From Bacillota bacterium (GTDB taxonomy: Bacteria > Bacillota > Clostridia > Lachnospirales > Lachnospiraceae): a stretch of DNA of 64,000 nucleotides. The translations under genes and the position numbers were made by a program. The stretch covers positions 124,001-188,000 of the forward strand of contig JAEVYY010000019.1 of the NCBI GenBank assembly GCA_023392535.1. Reading direction: 5' to 3'. This document shows positions 54,850 through 63,060 of the stretch, piece after piece (the first letter of the stretch is position 1; every line of letters starts with the position of its first letter). The notes beneath the pieces are model-generated. The model was not told the DNA's origin. It saw only the letters and a program-made list of their open reading frames with translations, and ran no database searches.

Positions 54850-55533
54850 TTATAACAGATCGTTTCCTCTGCTTGCTATTCTTCCAAAAAGAATATTCAA
54901 GTTTCCGTTCCTACATCTTAATGCATCTAAAAATTCTTTTTCTGCATTCTTGTCTTTTAATAAAATGCGATAGTGCAATTCGTATAAGCTTCCCATATTG
55001 GTCGTTTTTACTAAATTCAATTTCGCTTTGTCTGTGTATTTTTCAAATAGATCGTCAAAAATTCCGTTATAATCAAGATTCTCCGGAATTGTAATTTTCA
55101 ACTCTTTTTCATCCATTTTCTGCTCTCCAAAGGAAGTTGCAGTCAGTATAACTGTTACCAGACCTATTATGAGCAAGAATATTATGGCATATCCTATATA
55201 TCCCATTCCGGTTGCCAGTCCGATTGCCATTGCAAAGAAAATGCTACTGATTTCTTTTGCAGAACCTGGTACAGAACGAAAGCGAATCAAGCTGAATGCC
55301 CCAAGTACAGCCACACCTGTCCCCAGATTACCATTTACTAACATTATTACGATTTGAATCATAGCCGGCAGCAACGCTAGCGTTATTACAAAGTTCTTGT
55401 TATAAATATTTTTATACATATAGATTACAGCTGCCGCTATTCCCAATATCAGCGATACGATAGTACAAATCAAGAAACTTTGAATGGAAGTTGTCGATGT
55501 GGTCGTTGTAAGATTTAAAATACTATTAAGCAA
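54850..55533 (-). CDS. DUF4956 family membrane protein
   Basis: This is a 227-residue protein with about four transmembrane helices in the first 130 residues. A cytoplasmic ferredoxin-like domain follows (DEKELKITIPENLDYNGIF, then TNMGSLYELHYRILLKDKNA). The GAFSLIRFRSVPGSAKEISSIF motif (residues 80-101) is the family hallmark. The function is unknown; the family accompanies VTC-domain proteins and may move polyphosphate or a ligand across the membrane. Translation appears to start at a TTG at 55533 with AGGAGG eight bases upstream, overlapping the VTC stop. Confidence 0.85.
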   Translation of the reverse strand: MLNSILNLTTTTSTTSIQSFLICTIVSLILGIAAAVIYMYKNIYNKNFVITLALLPAMIQIVIMLVNGNLGTGVAVLGAFSLIRFRSVPGSAKEISSIFFAMAIGLATGMGYIGYAIIFLLIIGLVTVILTATSFGEQKMDEKELKITIPENLDYNGIFDDLFEKYTDKAKLNLVKTTNMGSLYELHYRILLKDKNAEKEFLDALRCRNGNLNILFGRIASRGNDLL

Positions 55534-56239
55534 TGTTTTGCCCTCCTATTGTATGTCCTAATATTTTTTTCTGATAACAAGTTCCATATTTGGAAAATGA
55601 ATTCGAATAGATTTTTAATTTTGTTAATAGATGTGATAGCCATAGTGGCATCGCACCAGGTATTTTAATTTCCATCAAAAAACAATTGGGATTCATAATG
55701 GCATCTCCATAATCTCCTTTCGATAAATCCAGATCATGATCCCGCCATCTGATATTGCTATCAAAAGTAATTCTTAAATTTGAATCTTCTTTTCCAAAGA
55801 GTGCGATTCTATCGTATGCGATATATACTTTCGGTACTGGATCATATATTTTAAAAAACCAATCAATTTCAGTTAATATCTGCGTTTTTTCTTCCGCATA
55901 ATTTCTATTCTCCAAATAACCCATAGCTTGCTGTAAAGTCATTGATACCCTTCTTTTATATACAACACCTTTGTATTTCTTTTTCAATTCCAGGAACACC
56001 GCATCATTCTGACCTGGAATACCATAACTGCGTAGCCTGAATTTTTCTTTATAGATTGGTCTTTCAATTGATGCTCTAATTAATTCAAAGGTATCTGTAT
56101 CAAAATAAATATTACTTATTGTATGTAGTCCATATTCATCTATCTGCATAAATTCATTCAGATGTTCCCTTAACTCTTTATACTGTGCAGATGTTAATAT
56201 ATATTTTTTTTCATACCGTTCAAATACTGTCTGACTCAT
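55526..56239 (-). CDS. VTC-domain polyphosphate polymerase-like protein
   Basis: This is a 237-residue protein with a triphosphate-tunnel VTC domain (PF09359), the catalytic domain of yeast Vtc4, which makes polyphosphate from ATP. Basic tunnel residues are visible in ERYEKKYILT, EKFRLRSYG, ELKKKYKGVVYKRR and the C-terminal MEIKIPGAMP. It has no membrane helix, so it must work with the DUF4956 protein next to it. Polyphosphate synthesis is inferred; bacterial homologues are little studied. Confidence 0.85.
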   Translation of the reverse strand: MSQTVFERYEKKYILTSAQYKELREHLNEFMQIDEYGLHTISNIYFDTDTFELIRASIERPIYKEKFRLRSYGIPGQNDAVFLELKKKYKGVVYKRRVSMTLQQAMGYLENRNYAEEKTQILTEIDWFFKIYDPVPKVYIAYDRIALFGKEDSNLRITFDSNIRWRDHDLDLSKGDYGDAIMNPNCFLMEIKIPGAMPLWLSHLLTKLKIYSNSFSKYGTCYQKKILGHTIGGQNIA

Positions 56240-56323
56240 ATCATTACCTCCGTTTTATTTACAACTCGCTTTTCATTTGTTCTAATCATATATGAAGTTG
56301 CTTAAAATAGTCTGAAAAACTTC

Positions 56324-56341
56324 TTTCAGCCTTTTTTCAGC
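56324..56341 (-). promoter_or_regulatory. 11-bp direct repeats, candidate response-regulator site
   Basis: TTTCAGC occurs at 56324-56330 and 56335-56341 on the plus strand, exactly 11 bases apart, in the divergent region between the VTC gene and the OmpR-type regulator. OmpR-family dimers bind such repeats. An additional CTGAAAA lies at 56312-56318. Confidence 0.5.
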
Positions 56342-56355
56342 TTTCTTATGAACAC

Positions 56356-56384
56356 TTGCTATTCTAGTTTAATCCTTTTATACT
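56356..56384 (+). promoter_or_regulatory. Promoter of the two-component operon at 56434
   Basis: TTGCTA (56356-56361) and TATACT (56379-56384) are separated by 17 bases on the plus strand. Confidence 0.6.
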
Positions 56385-56433
56385 TATTTCAATATCATTT
56401 GGGATTTTTCAATTAGAAAGGATTGGTTAAATA

Positions 56434-57108
56434 ATGAAGATATTAATTATAGAAGACGAAGTACGTTTAGCCGAAACTCTCGGTCAGATTATGTTAGAAA
56501 ATAAATATAATGTAGACATTGTACATGATGGAGAGTCCGGATTGGATTATGCACTGAACTGTACCTATGATGTCATTGTACTTGACGTAATGCTTCCAAA
56601 AATGAATGGTTTTGATGTCGTCCGTTCTATGAGAGAACAAAAAAATGCAACTCCTGTCATTTTATTAACTGCACGTGATGAAACGGTCGATAAAATTACA
56701 GGGCTTGACTGTGGCGCAGACGATTATATGACAAAACCTTTTATTCCGGAAGAATTGCTTGCACGTATTCGTGCACTTTCCAGAAGACAGGGAGAAGTCG
56801 TATTTGAAGAGCTTAATTTTGCAGATTTGACCTTAAACATATCTACCTATACGTTGTTTTGCGGTTTCAAATCCATCCACTTGGGATTCAAAGAGTTTGA
56901 GATTCTTAAATTATTAATGAGTAATTCTTCTATAATTTTTCCAAAGGAAAGTATCATTAATAAAGTATGGGGGAGTGATTCCAATGCGGAAGATAATAAT
57001 GTGGAAGCCTATATTTCATTTTTACGGAAAAAAATCTTTTTTCTTGGTTCTAACGTATCCATTGATGCAGTACGCAAGGTAGGCTATCACCTAACTGAAA
57101 ATAAATAA
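56434..57108 (+). CDS. OmpR-family response regulator
   Basis: This is a 224-residue regulator with a receiver domain (phosphoacceptor Asp51 in VIVLDVMLPKMNG, LTARD motif) and a winged-helix DNA-binding domain (FKEFEILKLLMSNSSIIFPKE split by the helix, VRKVGYHL). It is divergent from the VTC-DUF4956-lipoprotein operon, with 11-bp repeats between them, so it probably controls that operon. AGAAAGGA lies upstream of the ATG. Confidence 0.93.
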   Translation: MKILIIEDEVRLAETLGQIMLENKYNVDIVHDGESGLDYALNCTYDVIVLDVMLPKMNGFDVVRSMREQKNATPVILLTARDETVDKITGLDCGADDYMTKPFIPEELLARIRALSRRQGEVVFEELNFADLTLNISTYTLFCGFKSIHLGFKEFEILKLLMSNSSIIFPKESIINKVWGSDSNAEDNNVEAYISFLRKKIFFLGSNVSIDAVRKVGYHLTENK

Positions 57109-57131
57109 TTAAATTTTAGATTGGAGTTTTT

Positions 57132-58361
57132 ATGATTCAAAAATTAAGACGAAAATTTGTGATTATAAATATGATCTTAGTTAGCAGCATTCTTATTACT
57201 GTTTTTATTCTAGTTGGATTCACAAACTATTCCAGACAACAACGTGAATTTCTGGATATTTTAACAAGGGCTATGTCTGAGACCAATCGGTCAAATATGC
57301 CAAAAGTCGAAATCGGGAATCCAAAGACTGATAATAACTTTAAACCTTCCACTACATTTTGGGTTGCCCTTGACAGTAATGATGTTATCATAAACACGAA
57401 AACTGATAATGTAACAATTACCGGAGAAAATCTGAACACTGCTATCGATTTCGCAATAAATTCTTCTATTAATAAAGGCTATATTCGCTCACTAAACCTA
57501 TATTTCCTAAAAAAGGCGACCCTTGAGGGCAGCCGGATCGTTTTTCTCGATGTGCAAATGCAAATGCAGTCTTTTCATAATTTAATTTTTACATTATGTA
57601 TTTTTTTTACTTTCGGCTTATTAGCTTTTTTTCTTATCAGTATATATCTTGCCAGATGGTCTGTGAAACCTGTAGAGGAAGCCTGGGATCGCCAGCGACA
57701 GTTTATCGCAGATGCCTCGCATGAATTAAAAACACCCCTGACTGTAATCCTTGCCAATGCTGGAATTATTCTCAATCATAAAAAAGATACGATCGAAAGT
57801 CAGGAAAAATGGATTTTATTTATTAGAGATGAGGCAGAACGCATGAAAAAGCTGGTTGAAGACATGCTGTTTCTCGCAAAATCCGACGCTTCCAAATTAC
57901 CGGCCTTAAAATGCGAGCTAAATTTAAGTGATCTTATATGGAGTACTTCTCTTCCTTTTGAATCAATTGCTTTTGAACATGGTCTTGTATTAGAAAGCGA
58001 GATTACACCTGATATAAAGATGCTCGGGAATGAAAAAGAAATAAAACAATTAATTGGTATCATGTTGGATAATGCATGTAAATATGCATCAAAGGGCGCT
58101 GTAACAATACGTTTGGATAAAACAGATAGGATTCATCTTAGTATACATAATTGTGGTGGCTCGATTACGGAAGAACAGAAAAAGCATCTCTTTGAACGAT
58201 TTTACCGTACAGACGAATCCCGTGACCGCAAGGCTGGAGGATATGGCCTTGGACTGGCTATTGCCAAAAGTATCGTAGATCACCATCAAGGGAAGATAAT
58301 AGTCAAAAGTTCAGAAAATAAAGGTACCACTTTTGAACTATATTTTCCATTGCAGAAGTAA
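57132..58361 (+). CDS. Sensor histidine kinase paired with the OmpR-type regulator
   Basis: This is a 409-residue kinase. Transmembrane helices at about 11-31 and 150-172 flank a 115-residue extracytoplasmic sensor, and a short linker without a clear HAMP follows. HisKA carries His197 (FIADASHELKTPLTVI). HATPase_c carries MLDNACKYA and GGYGLGLAIAKSIVDHH; the ERFYRTDESRDRKAGG region is typical. It starts 23 bases after the regulator. The signal is unknown; phosphate, envelope state or a glycan are possibilities suggested by the divergent operon. Confidence 0.92.
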   Translation: MIQKLRRKFVIINMILVSSILITVFILVGFTNYSRQQREFLDILTRAMSETNRSNMPKVEIGNPKTDNNFKPSTTFWVALDSNDVIINTKTDNVTITGENLNTAIDFAINSSINKGYIRSLNLYFLKKATLEGSRIVFLDVQMQMQSFHNLIFTLCIFFTFGLLAFFLISIYLARWSVKPVEEAWDRQRQFIADASHELKTPLTVILANAGIILNHKKDTIESQEKWILFIRDEAERMKKLVEDMLFLAKSDASKLPALKCELNLSDLIWSTSLPFESIAFEHGLVLESEITPDIKMLGNEKEIKQLIGIMLDNACKYASKGAVTIRLDKTDRIHLSIHNCGGSITEEQKKHLFERFYRTDESRDRKAGGYGLGLAIAKSIVDHHQGKIIVKSSENKGTTFELYFPLQK

Positions 58362-58368
58362 AAATGTC

Positions 58369-59295
58369 CTAAGAAAAAATACTTTGATAAATATAATTTG
58401 CAAGCATCTCATGTGCTATTGCATTTGGATGAATTCCGTCTTTCATATATAAATTCATCTGGCTTGCAAAATTTAAAATTTCTGGTTCGTATACATTAAT
58501 TACTCTATAATTATAGAACATTGCCATATCCATTACAGCCTGCACATATTGATTAAGTGTATTGCCATATTTATTTTGCTTCGAATCTTTTTCCCGTTTC
58601 AAAGGCGTAATGAATACGATTTCTGCATCCGGATACATTTGTTGCAATCCACTCATCAACTGATTCAAACCGCCATAATAGGTTTCATCAGTACGATCAC
58701 CCATTTTCCCTAAGGCAGTATCAAAACCATAATCATTTGTGCCACCAAATACCATGATCAGATTGGCACTGGGATCCATATATTGATATCTGTCCAAAAA
58801 TCTGTTCGGATGGATTCCCGCGACTGCCGAACCACCCAGACCATAATTATGAACAGTAGCTCCTATTTTCTTCCCAAGCAACGATGCATACGTCTGACTC
58901 TGAGAGGATAGCTTTTCGCCTGCCGTGATACTGTCACCAAGAACATCGAAAATGATTGGGTCTCCTTGTTTAAAAGGCATTTTTGTGCCTATGACAGAGC
59001 CATCTCCTCCTGTATAGAGCGTAACATTATCATGGCTGATATAGCCTATCTGACCTTTATAATAGATTTGAAACCAATAATTATCTGTCAGGGCATACAC
59101 AATTGCAATTGTATCCTCTGCTACGTATCCCATGGGATCATATTCCATTCCGGGTCCTGTATAAGCGATGTGTTGTTTTTCCATCTGCAAGTAAATGGGT
59201 AAAGGCACAGCCTCTGCACGCACTTCCATCTGTATCCCCATGCACCCAGTTATAACTATACCTATGTAAAGAAACCTTCGAAATAATTTATTCAT
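58369..59295 (-). CDS. Secreted SGNH/GDSL hydrolase with SH3-like domain
   Basis: This is a 308-residue exported esterase. A signal peptide (MNKLFRRFLYIGIVITGCMG) precedes an SH3-like wall-binding region (about 30-95, with YWFQIYYKGQIGYI). The SGNH domain shows the nucleophile Ser in FDVLGDSITAG, Gly in GLGGSAVAG, Asn in GGTNDYG and the Asp/His pair in DGIHPNAIAHEM. I start at 59295 after AAAGGA; an alternative ATG at 59322 overlaps the upstream stop (ATGA) and would add nine residues. A wall or extracellular polysaccharide deacetylase role is inferred. Confidence 0.85.
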   Translation of the reverse strand: MNKLFRRFLYIGIVITGCMGIQMEVRAEAVPLPIYLQMEKQHIAYTGPGMEYDPMGYVAEDTIAIVYALTDNYWFQIYYKGQIGYISHDNVTLYTGGDGSVIGTKMPFKQGDPIIFDVLGDSITAGEKLSSQSQTYASLLGKKIGATVHNYGLGGSAVAGIHPNRFLDRYQYMDPSANLIMVFGGTNDYGFDTALGKMGDRTDETYYGGLNQLMSGLQQMYPDAEIVFITPLKREKDSKQNKYGNTLNQYVQAVMDMAMFYNYRVINVYEPEILNFASQMNLYMKDGIHPNAIAHEMLANYIYQSIFS

Positions 59296-59318
59296 TTTAT
59301 TTATATCCTTTTCTAAAA

Positions 59319-60941
59319 TCATCTCGGTGATATGGACGATATCATGTCTGTACCAATTATAGCACTTGCATTGTTTACATAATCGATTGCATTTTCACTA
59401 TCCATATGTTTGTAATACTCATAAGCAAGCTTGTGTGAACCATCTGGATTCGTAAGTCCCATCGATAATCCCTGCAAAATTTCGGCCGCAGTATCCGTTT
59501 GCCTTGAGACAATAAATGCATCAATATGCTGATTACTTGTTGCCACCATATAACCATATGTTAGCGCAGCTGCTTGTACAGCCTCCCCTTGTGCAGCTGT
59601 ATACCCTATCTCACTGCATATAATAGATCTTACCTGGCCTGTAGGTGAAATCATCTCTGCTCTGCACATATAATCTGTCAGAACATCTATATTTTCCATT
59701 GTTAAAAACGGTGATGTTGCTGTATGTTTTACAAGATTCTTGTAGTATGCCGAATTAGCCCAAAATTGTGCATTGGTCAAAGGCACCGGATACGGATGAC
59801 ACGCTACGCCCCAATCAATATTTCCCTGTGCCGTTATACTTGCATTCAATATATCCAGTAAATCCCTGCCGTCATAATTATTCGGTTCAGATCTATTTCG
59901 ATCCCATTGTTGATCAATCGACACATATACATTAGCCTGTCCATTTTCACTCTTAATTGCATTATAAAACAGCCTTATCGCTTTGGCATATTCTGCCGCA
60001 TAAGCATTAATGTCCATATAGGCTATATAATTCCATTGTGTACGCGCTGTGACTTCATTGCCGATTATCCAATTATCTACTTTTCCATGCCCCGTATTAG
60101 AATATCTTTGAGCAAGGAAAGAACCGATTGCTGACAGATGGTCCACTCCTGTCTGCTCCGCTGTATTAAATGCATAGTAAGGGCTTACTGTTCCGTCTTT
60201 AGACAATGGATGTATCAAGTCCGCTTGTGCGATCGAATAATTATTTAAGAGAACTGCTGTAACCGAAATTCTTTTGTTACTTAATGTTTTAAATATATTA
60301 TCATATTCAGCAACAACAAGTCCGTTAAATTGATAATTCTTCCCATGATAGGAATAATTGATGGTTGGATAACTTTTATTTGTTGTTGGTCCGCAAATAG
60401 TTGCAACTGGTATATTATAAATTGCCTGCTTTACACCCAGATCAACGATTTCATGATTACTGATTTTTGCAGGATCAACCAACAGACCCTTTTTGCCCGT
60501 AATCGTACGACCAACCGTATGAGTGGCACATGCTTCGGGATTCGTTATAAAAGCCCCTTTGCTCGCCTGAATAAATTGTCCCCCTTGCTTTATTGCAATT
60601 ACAAACTTAGAAAATAATGCCGAATCCGCCTGACCTTTATTTAAAGGAACCGAGAATGTTGCGGCTGTTCCTAACGGAGCCGTTGCTACACACTCTCCCG
60701 TTACACCTTCACTTGAAATTGGTTGTTTCAATAAGTAAAATATACCATCGTCACTTACCGGAATTTGGGAAGAACTGGTGACTACGACGACTGTATTCCC
60801 CCCTGTAATAGCACACTGTACTATTGCGGTCGTATAGCCTGCAGCTTCTGCAACTGTTGCACTTGGCGTAATTGCTCCTGAAATTACAAACACAATTATT
60901 AGCAAAACTGCAGATATGAATGACATGATATTCCTTTTCAT
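59319..60941 (-). CDS. Secreted DUF5722 protein, putative clan GH-A glycoside hydrolase
   Basis: The product has 540 residues, with a signal peptide (residues 1-35), a beta-rich N-terminal domain (to about 160) and a TIM-barrel-like C-terminal domain of DUF5722. NWIIGNEV (with Glu after Asn) and SIICSEIGY (Glu at strand end) sit about 150 residues apart, the usual spacing and context of the acid/base and nucleophile in clan GH-A retaining glycosidases. ISRQTD-like segments and WGVACHPYP fit a barrel. The substrate is unknown. The ATG at 60941 follows GGAGG. It is coupled to the SGNH hydrolase gene. Confidence 0.78.
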   Translation of the reverse strand: MKRNIMSFISAVLLIIVFVISGAITPSATVAEAAGYTTAIVQCAITGGNTVVVVTSSSQIPVSDDGIFYLLKQPISSEGVTGECVATAPLGTAATFSVPLNKGQADSALFSKFVIAIKQGGQFIQASKGAFITNPEACATHTVGRTITGKKGLLVDPAKISNHEIVDLGVKQAIYNIPVATICGPTTNKSYPTINYSYHGKNYQFNGLVVAEYDNIFKTLSNKRISVTAVLLNNYSIAQADLIHPLSKDGTVSPYYAFNTAEQTGVDHLSAIGSFLAQRYSNTGHGKVDNWIIGNEVTARTQWNYIAYMDINAYAAEYAKAIRLFYNAIKSENGQANVYVSIDQQWDRNRSEPNNYDGRDLLDILNASITAQGNIDWGVACHPYPVPLTNAQFWANSAYYKNLVKHTATSPFLTMENIDVLTDYMCRAEMISPTGQVRSIICSEIGYTAAQGEAVQAAALTYGYMVATSNQHIDAFIVSRQTDTAAEILQGLSMGLTNPDGSHKLAYEYYKHMDSENAIDYVNNASAIIGTDMISSISPR

Positions 60942-61041
60942 AACTTCTGTTTCCTCCACGCATTTTATGATACCTTAACTTTTAGTTACAAATCATTTTA
61001 CTATTTTTTTTCACTTTGTACTATAAAAATTAATATAAAAT

Positions 61042-61086
61042 CGCAAAACGATCCCCGGAGGTGGAAGCTCCGGGGAATCGTTTTTA
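61042..61086 (-). terminator. Terminator after amt
   Basis: AAAACGATTCCCCGGAG and CTCCGGGGATCGTTTT pair as a very stable GC-rich stem with a seven-base loop. T residues follow on both strands, so it can act in both directions. Confidence 0.92.
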
Positions 61087-61128
61087 CAATATATAACTAA
61101 ACTAATAAGGGATTAGATAAACGCATTA

Positions 61129-62418
61129 TTATCTATCATCATGTAACCTAAAGTTCGCATAAGCACTCATACCATGCTCATGAATATCAAGACCATCTAT
61201 TTCTTCCTCTTTGCTTACATGTAAGCCAATTGTTTTATTTAAAACTGTAAATAGGATAAATGCTGTGATACTTACGTATATTAACACAGTAATAACACCT
61301 AAAGCCTGAACACCGATCAATTGAATTCTGCTCATTCCCATATCTGCAAGAACAGAGGATTTTGCAAATACGCCTACTAAGATAGTACCAACCGCACCGC
61401 AGCCGCCATGTACTGCTACAGCGCCAACAGGATCATCTACTTTTAACACTTTATCCAAAAATTCAACTATAAAGACTACTACAAAACCCGCTATTACACC
61501 AATTGCCATGGCTCCGTAAGGAGATACTACATCACATCCTGCTGTAATAGCCACAAGACCTGCCAAAGATCCATTTAATGTCATAGATACATCCGGTTTT
61601 CCGTAACGCTTCCACGTTATGAACAGCACTGTTACCGTAGCGGCTACTGCTGAAAGATTCGTTGTCATAGCAATATCACCTATTGATGTTGTCGCAGCAA
61701 CTGTGGAACCACAATTGAAACCGAACCAACAGAACCAAAGAATAAATACGCCAAGGGCTCCTATCACAATATTATGCCCAGGTATTGCATTGACCTTACC
61801 ATCTTTTTCAAATTTTCCAAGTCTAGGTCCCTCAATCGCTGCTCCGATAAGAGCGCAGATGCCTCCGACCATATGAACGGCGGTAGATCCAGCAAAATCA
61901 TGAAAACCGATTCCAGAAAGCCATCCGCCGCCCCAAATCCAATGTCCGCTTACTGGATAAATAAAGATTGAAATACATGCACTATAAATTAAATAGGTGG
62001 AAAACTTTGTTCTTTCCGCCATTGCTCCACTTACAATCGTTGCTGCTGTCGCACAAAATACAGTTTGAAAGAGAAGAAATACACCAATCGGTAATCCATT
62101 AAAAAGTCCTACATCATCTGCAAGTTGATAAGGATCAAAAAAACCGCCTACGCCTATCACTCCTGCCAAATCTGGGCCAAACATGACACCCGCTCCTAAA
62201 AGAAAGAAAAATATGCTGCCTAATACAAAGTCCATCAGGTTTTTCATAATGATATTTCCTGCATTTTTAGCTCTTGTAAAACCACTCTCTACAATTGCAA
62301 ATCCTGCTTGCATAAAAAATACTAAAAAAGCTGCAACGCAGGTCCACACAACATTTAATAATAATTCAGCCGCTTCGGTATCTCCCATACCACTAGCAAT
62401 TAAATCTGATAATCCCAT
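61129..62418 (-). CDS. amt: Ammonium transporter Amt
   Basis: This is a 429-residue trimeric membrane channel for ammonium, with about eleven transmembrane helices. The conserved pore histidines are in STAVHMVGGICAL and AVHGGCGAVGTIL, and the N-terminal FFMQAGFAIVESGFTRAKN motif is characteristic. The C-terminal tail (HVSKEEEIDGLDIHEHGMSA) is the part that P-II proteins contact. AGGAGGA precedes the ATG. It lies downstream of glnB in the same direction, separated by a terminator. Confidence 0.96.
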   Translation of the reverse strand: MGLSDLIASGMGDTEAAELLLNVVWTCVAAFLVFFMQAGFAIVESGFTRAKNAGNIIMKNLMDFVLGSIFFFLLGAGVMFGPDLAGVIGVGGFFDPYQLADDVGLFNGLPIGVFLLFQTVFCATAATIVSGAMAERTKFSTYLIYSACISIFIYPVSGHWIWGGGWLSGIGFHDFAGSTAVHMVGGICALIGAAIEGPRLGKFEKDGKVNAIPGHNIVIGALGVFILWFCWFGFNCGSTVAATTSIGDIAMTTNLSAVAATVTVLFITWKRYGKPDVSMTLNGSLAGLVAITAGCDVVSPYGAMAIGVIAGFVVVFIVEFLDKVLKVDDPVGAVAVHGGCGAVGTILVGVFAKSSVLADMGMSRIQLIGVQALGVITVLIYVSITAFILFTVLNKTIGLHVSKEEEIDGLDIHEHGMSAYANFRLHDDR

Positions 62419-62470
62419 CTTATCCTCCTATTCTGCAGTAAACAATACCTCCGCTATATATCCTATAGAA

Positions 62471-62521
62471 TAAAAAAGATGACCTATCAGATGGCTCCTC
62501 TTCCATCTCATATGTCATCTT
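62471..62521 (-). terminator. Terminator or attenuator between glnB and amt
   Basis: An extended stem of AAGATGAC-x-TAT-x-AGATGG pairing with CCATCT-x-ATA-x-GTCATCTT, with an eight-base loop, is followed by a T-run on the minus strand. It lets glnB be expressed more than amt, or it is regulated. Confidence 0.88.
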
Positions 62522-62590
62522 CTTTGATAACGATTGCATTAGTCCGCACAAAATATATTTTCAATTTTTCATAATAAATAAAAATAACTC

Positions 62591-62929
62591 CTATAAAGCA
62601 CTTGTTCCTCTTTCGCCAGTTCGGATCCTAATAACATCTTCCACATCATAAATAAATATTTTACCATCACCGTAATTACCAGTATTAATCTCTGCAATAA
62701 TTTTATCAATTAAAGATTCGGCAACTTCTTTTGTAACAACGGTTTCTACTTTGATCTTTGGCAGAAGATTTACTCTGTACTCCGCACCACGATACTTTTT
62801 AATAATACCTTTTTGATTACCATAACCCATAATGTTAACAATATTTAGACCATTCACTTCATTTGCATCAAGAACTGCCTTCAAGTCTTCCAGTTTTTCT
62901 GGTTTAATAATAATTTCCAGCTTTTTCAT
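62591..62929 (-). CDS. glnB: P-II nitrogen regulatory protein
   Basis: This is a 112-residue P-II signal protein that binds ATP and 2-oxoglutarate and blocks Amt. Tyr51 in the T-loop (KKYRGAEYRVN), the site of uridylylation in other bacteria, is present, and the C-terminal GDGKIFIYDVEDVIRIRTGE is intact. The ATG at 62929 follows AGGAGG; the longest frame reaches ten codons further. It pairs with amt in a GlnK-AmtB arrangement. Confidence 0.94.
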   Translation of the reverse strand: MKKLEIIIKPEKLEDLKAVLDANEVNGLNIVNIMGYGNQKGIIKKYRGAEYRVNLLPKIKVETVVTKEVAESLIDKIIAEINTGNYGDGKIFIYDVEDVIRIRTGERGTSAL

Positions 62930-62972
62930 ACATCCAACCTCCTTATTCATTGATTTCAAAACTTATAAAACA

Positions 62973-63006
62973 CAAAAAAGGCATTTCTATCATTAGAAAC
63001 GCCTTC
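62973..63006 (-). terminator. Leader hairpin before glnB, also terminator of the GNAT gene
   Basis: AAGGCGTTTCTA and TAGAAATGCCTT form a twelve-base stem with one mismatch and a four-base loop, followed by a T-run on the minus strand. It lies downstream of the glnB promoter, so glnB transcripts must also pass it. Confidence 0.85.
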
Positions 63007-63016
63007 GTTTATGTTA

Positions 63017-63044
63017 ATTATACATATTTAAGTTTACTTGTCAA
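63017..63044 (-). promoter_or_regulatory. Strong sigma-A promoter of glnB
   Basis: TTGACA (63039-63044) and TATAAT (63017-63022) are both perfect consensus boxes separated by 16 bases on the minus strand, between the GNAT gene and the leader hairpin. Confidence 0.85.
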
Positions 63045-63060
63045 ATGTTTTTTTATTTTT

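Noticed and set aside
62419..62591. ANTAR-type antiterminator RNA (paired hexaloop hairpins) before amt
   Set aside because: The hairpin loop is eight bases and does not show the A1/G4 hexaloop pattern; the upstream candidate stem is poorly paired.
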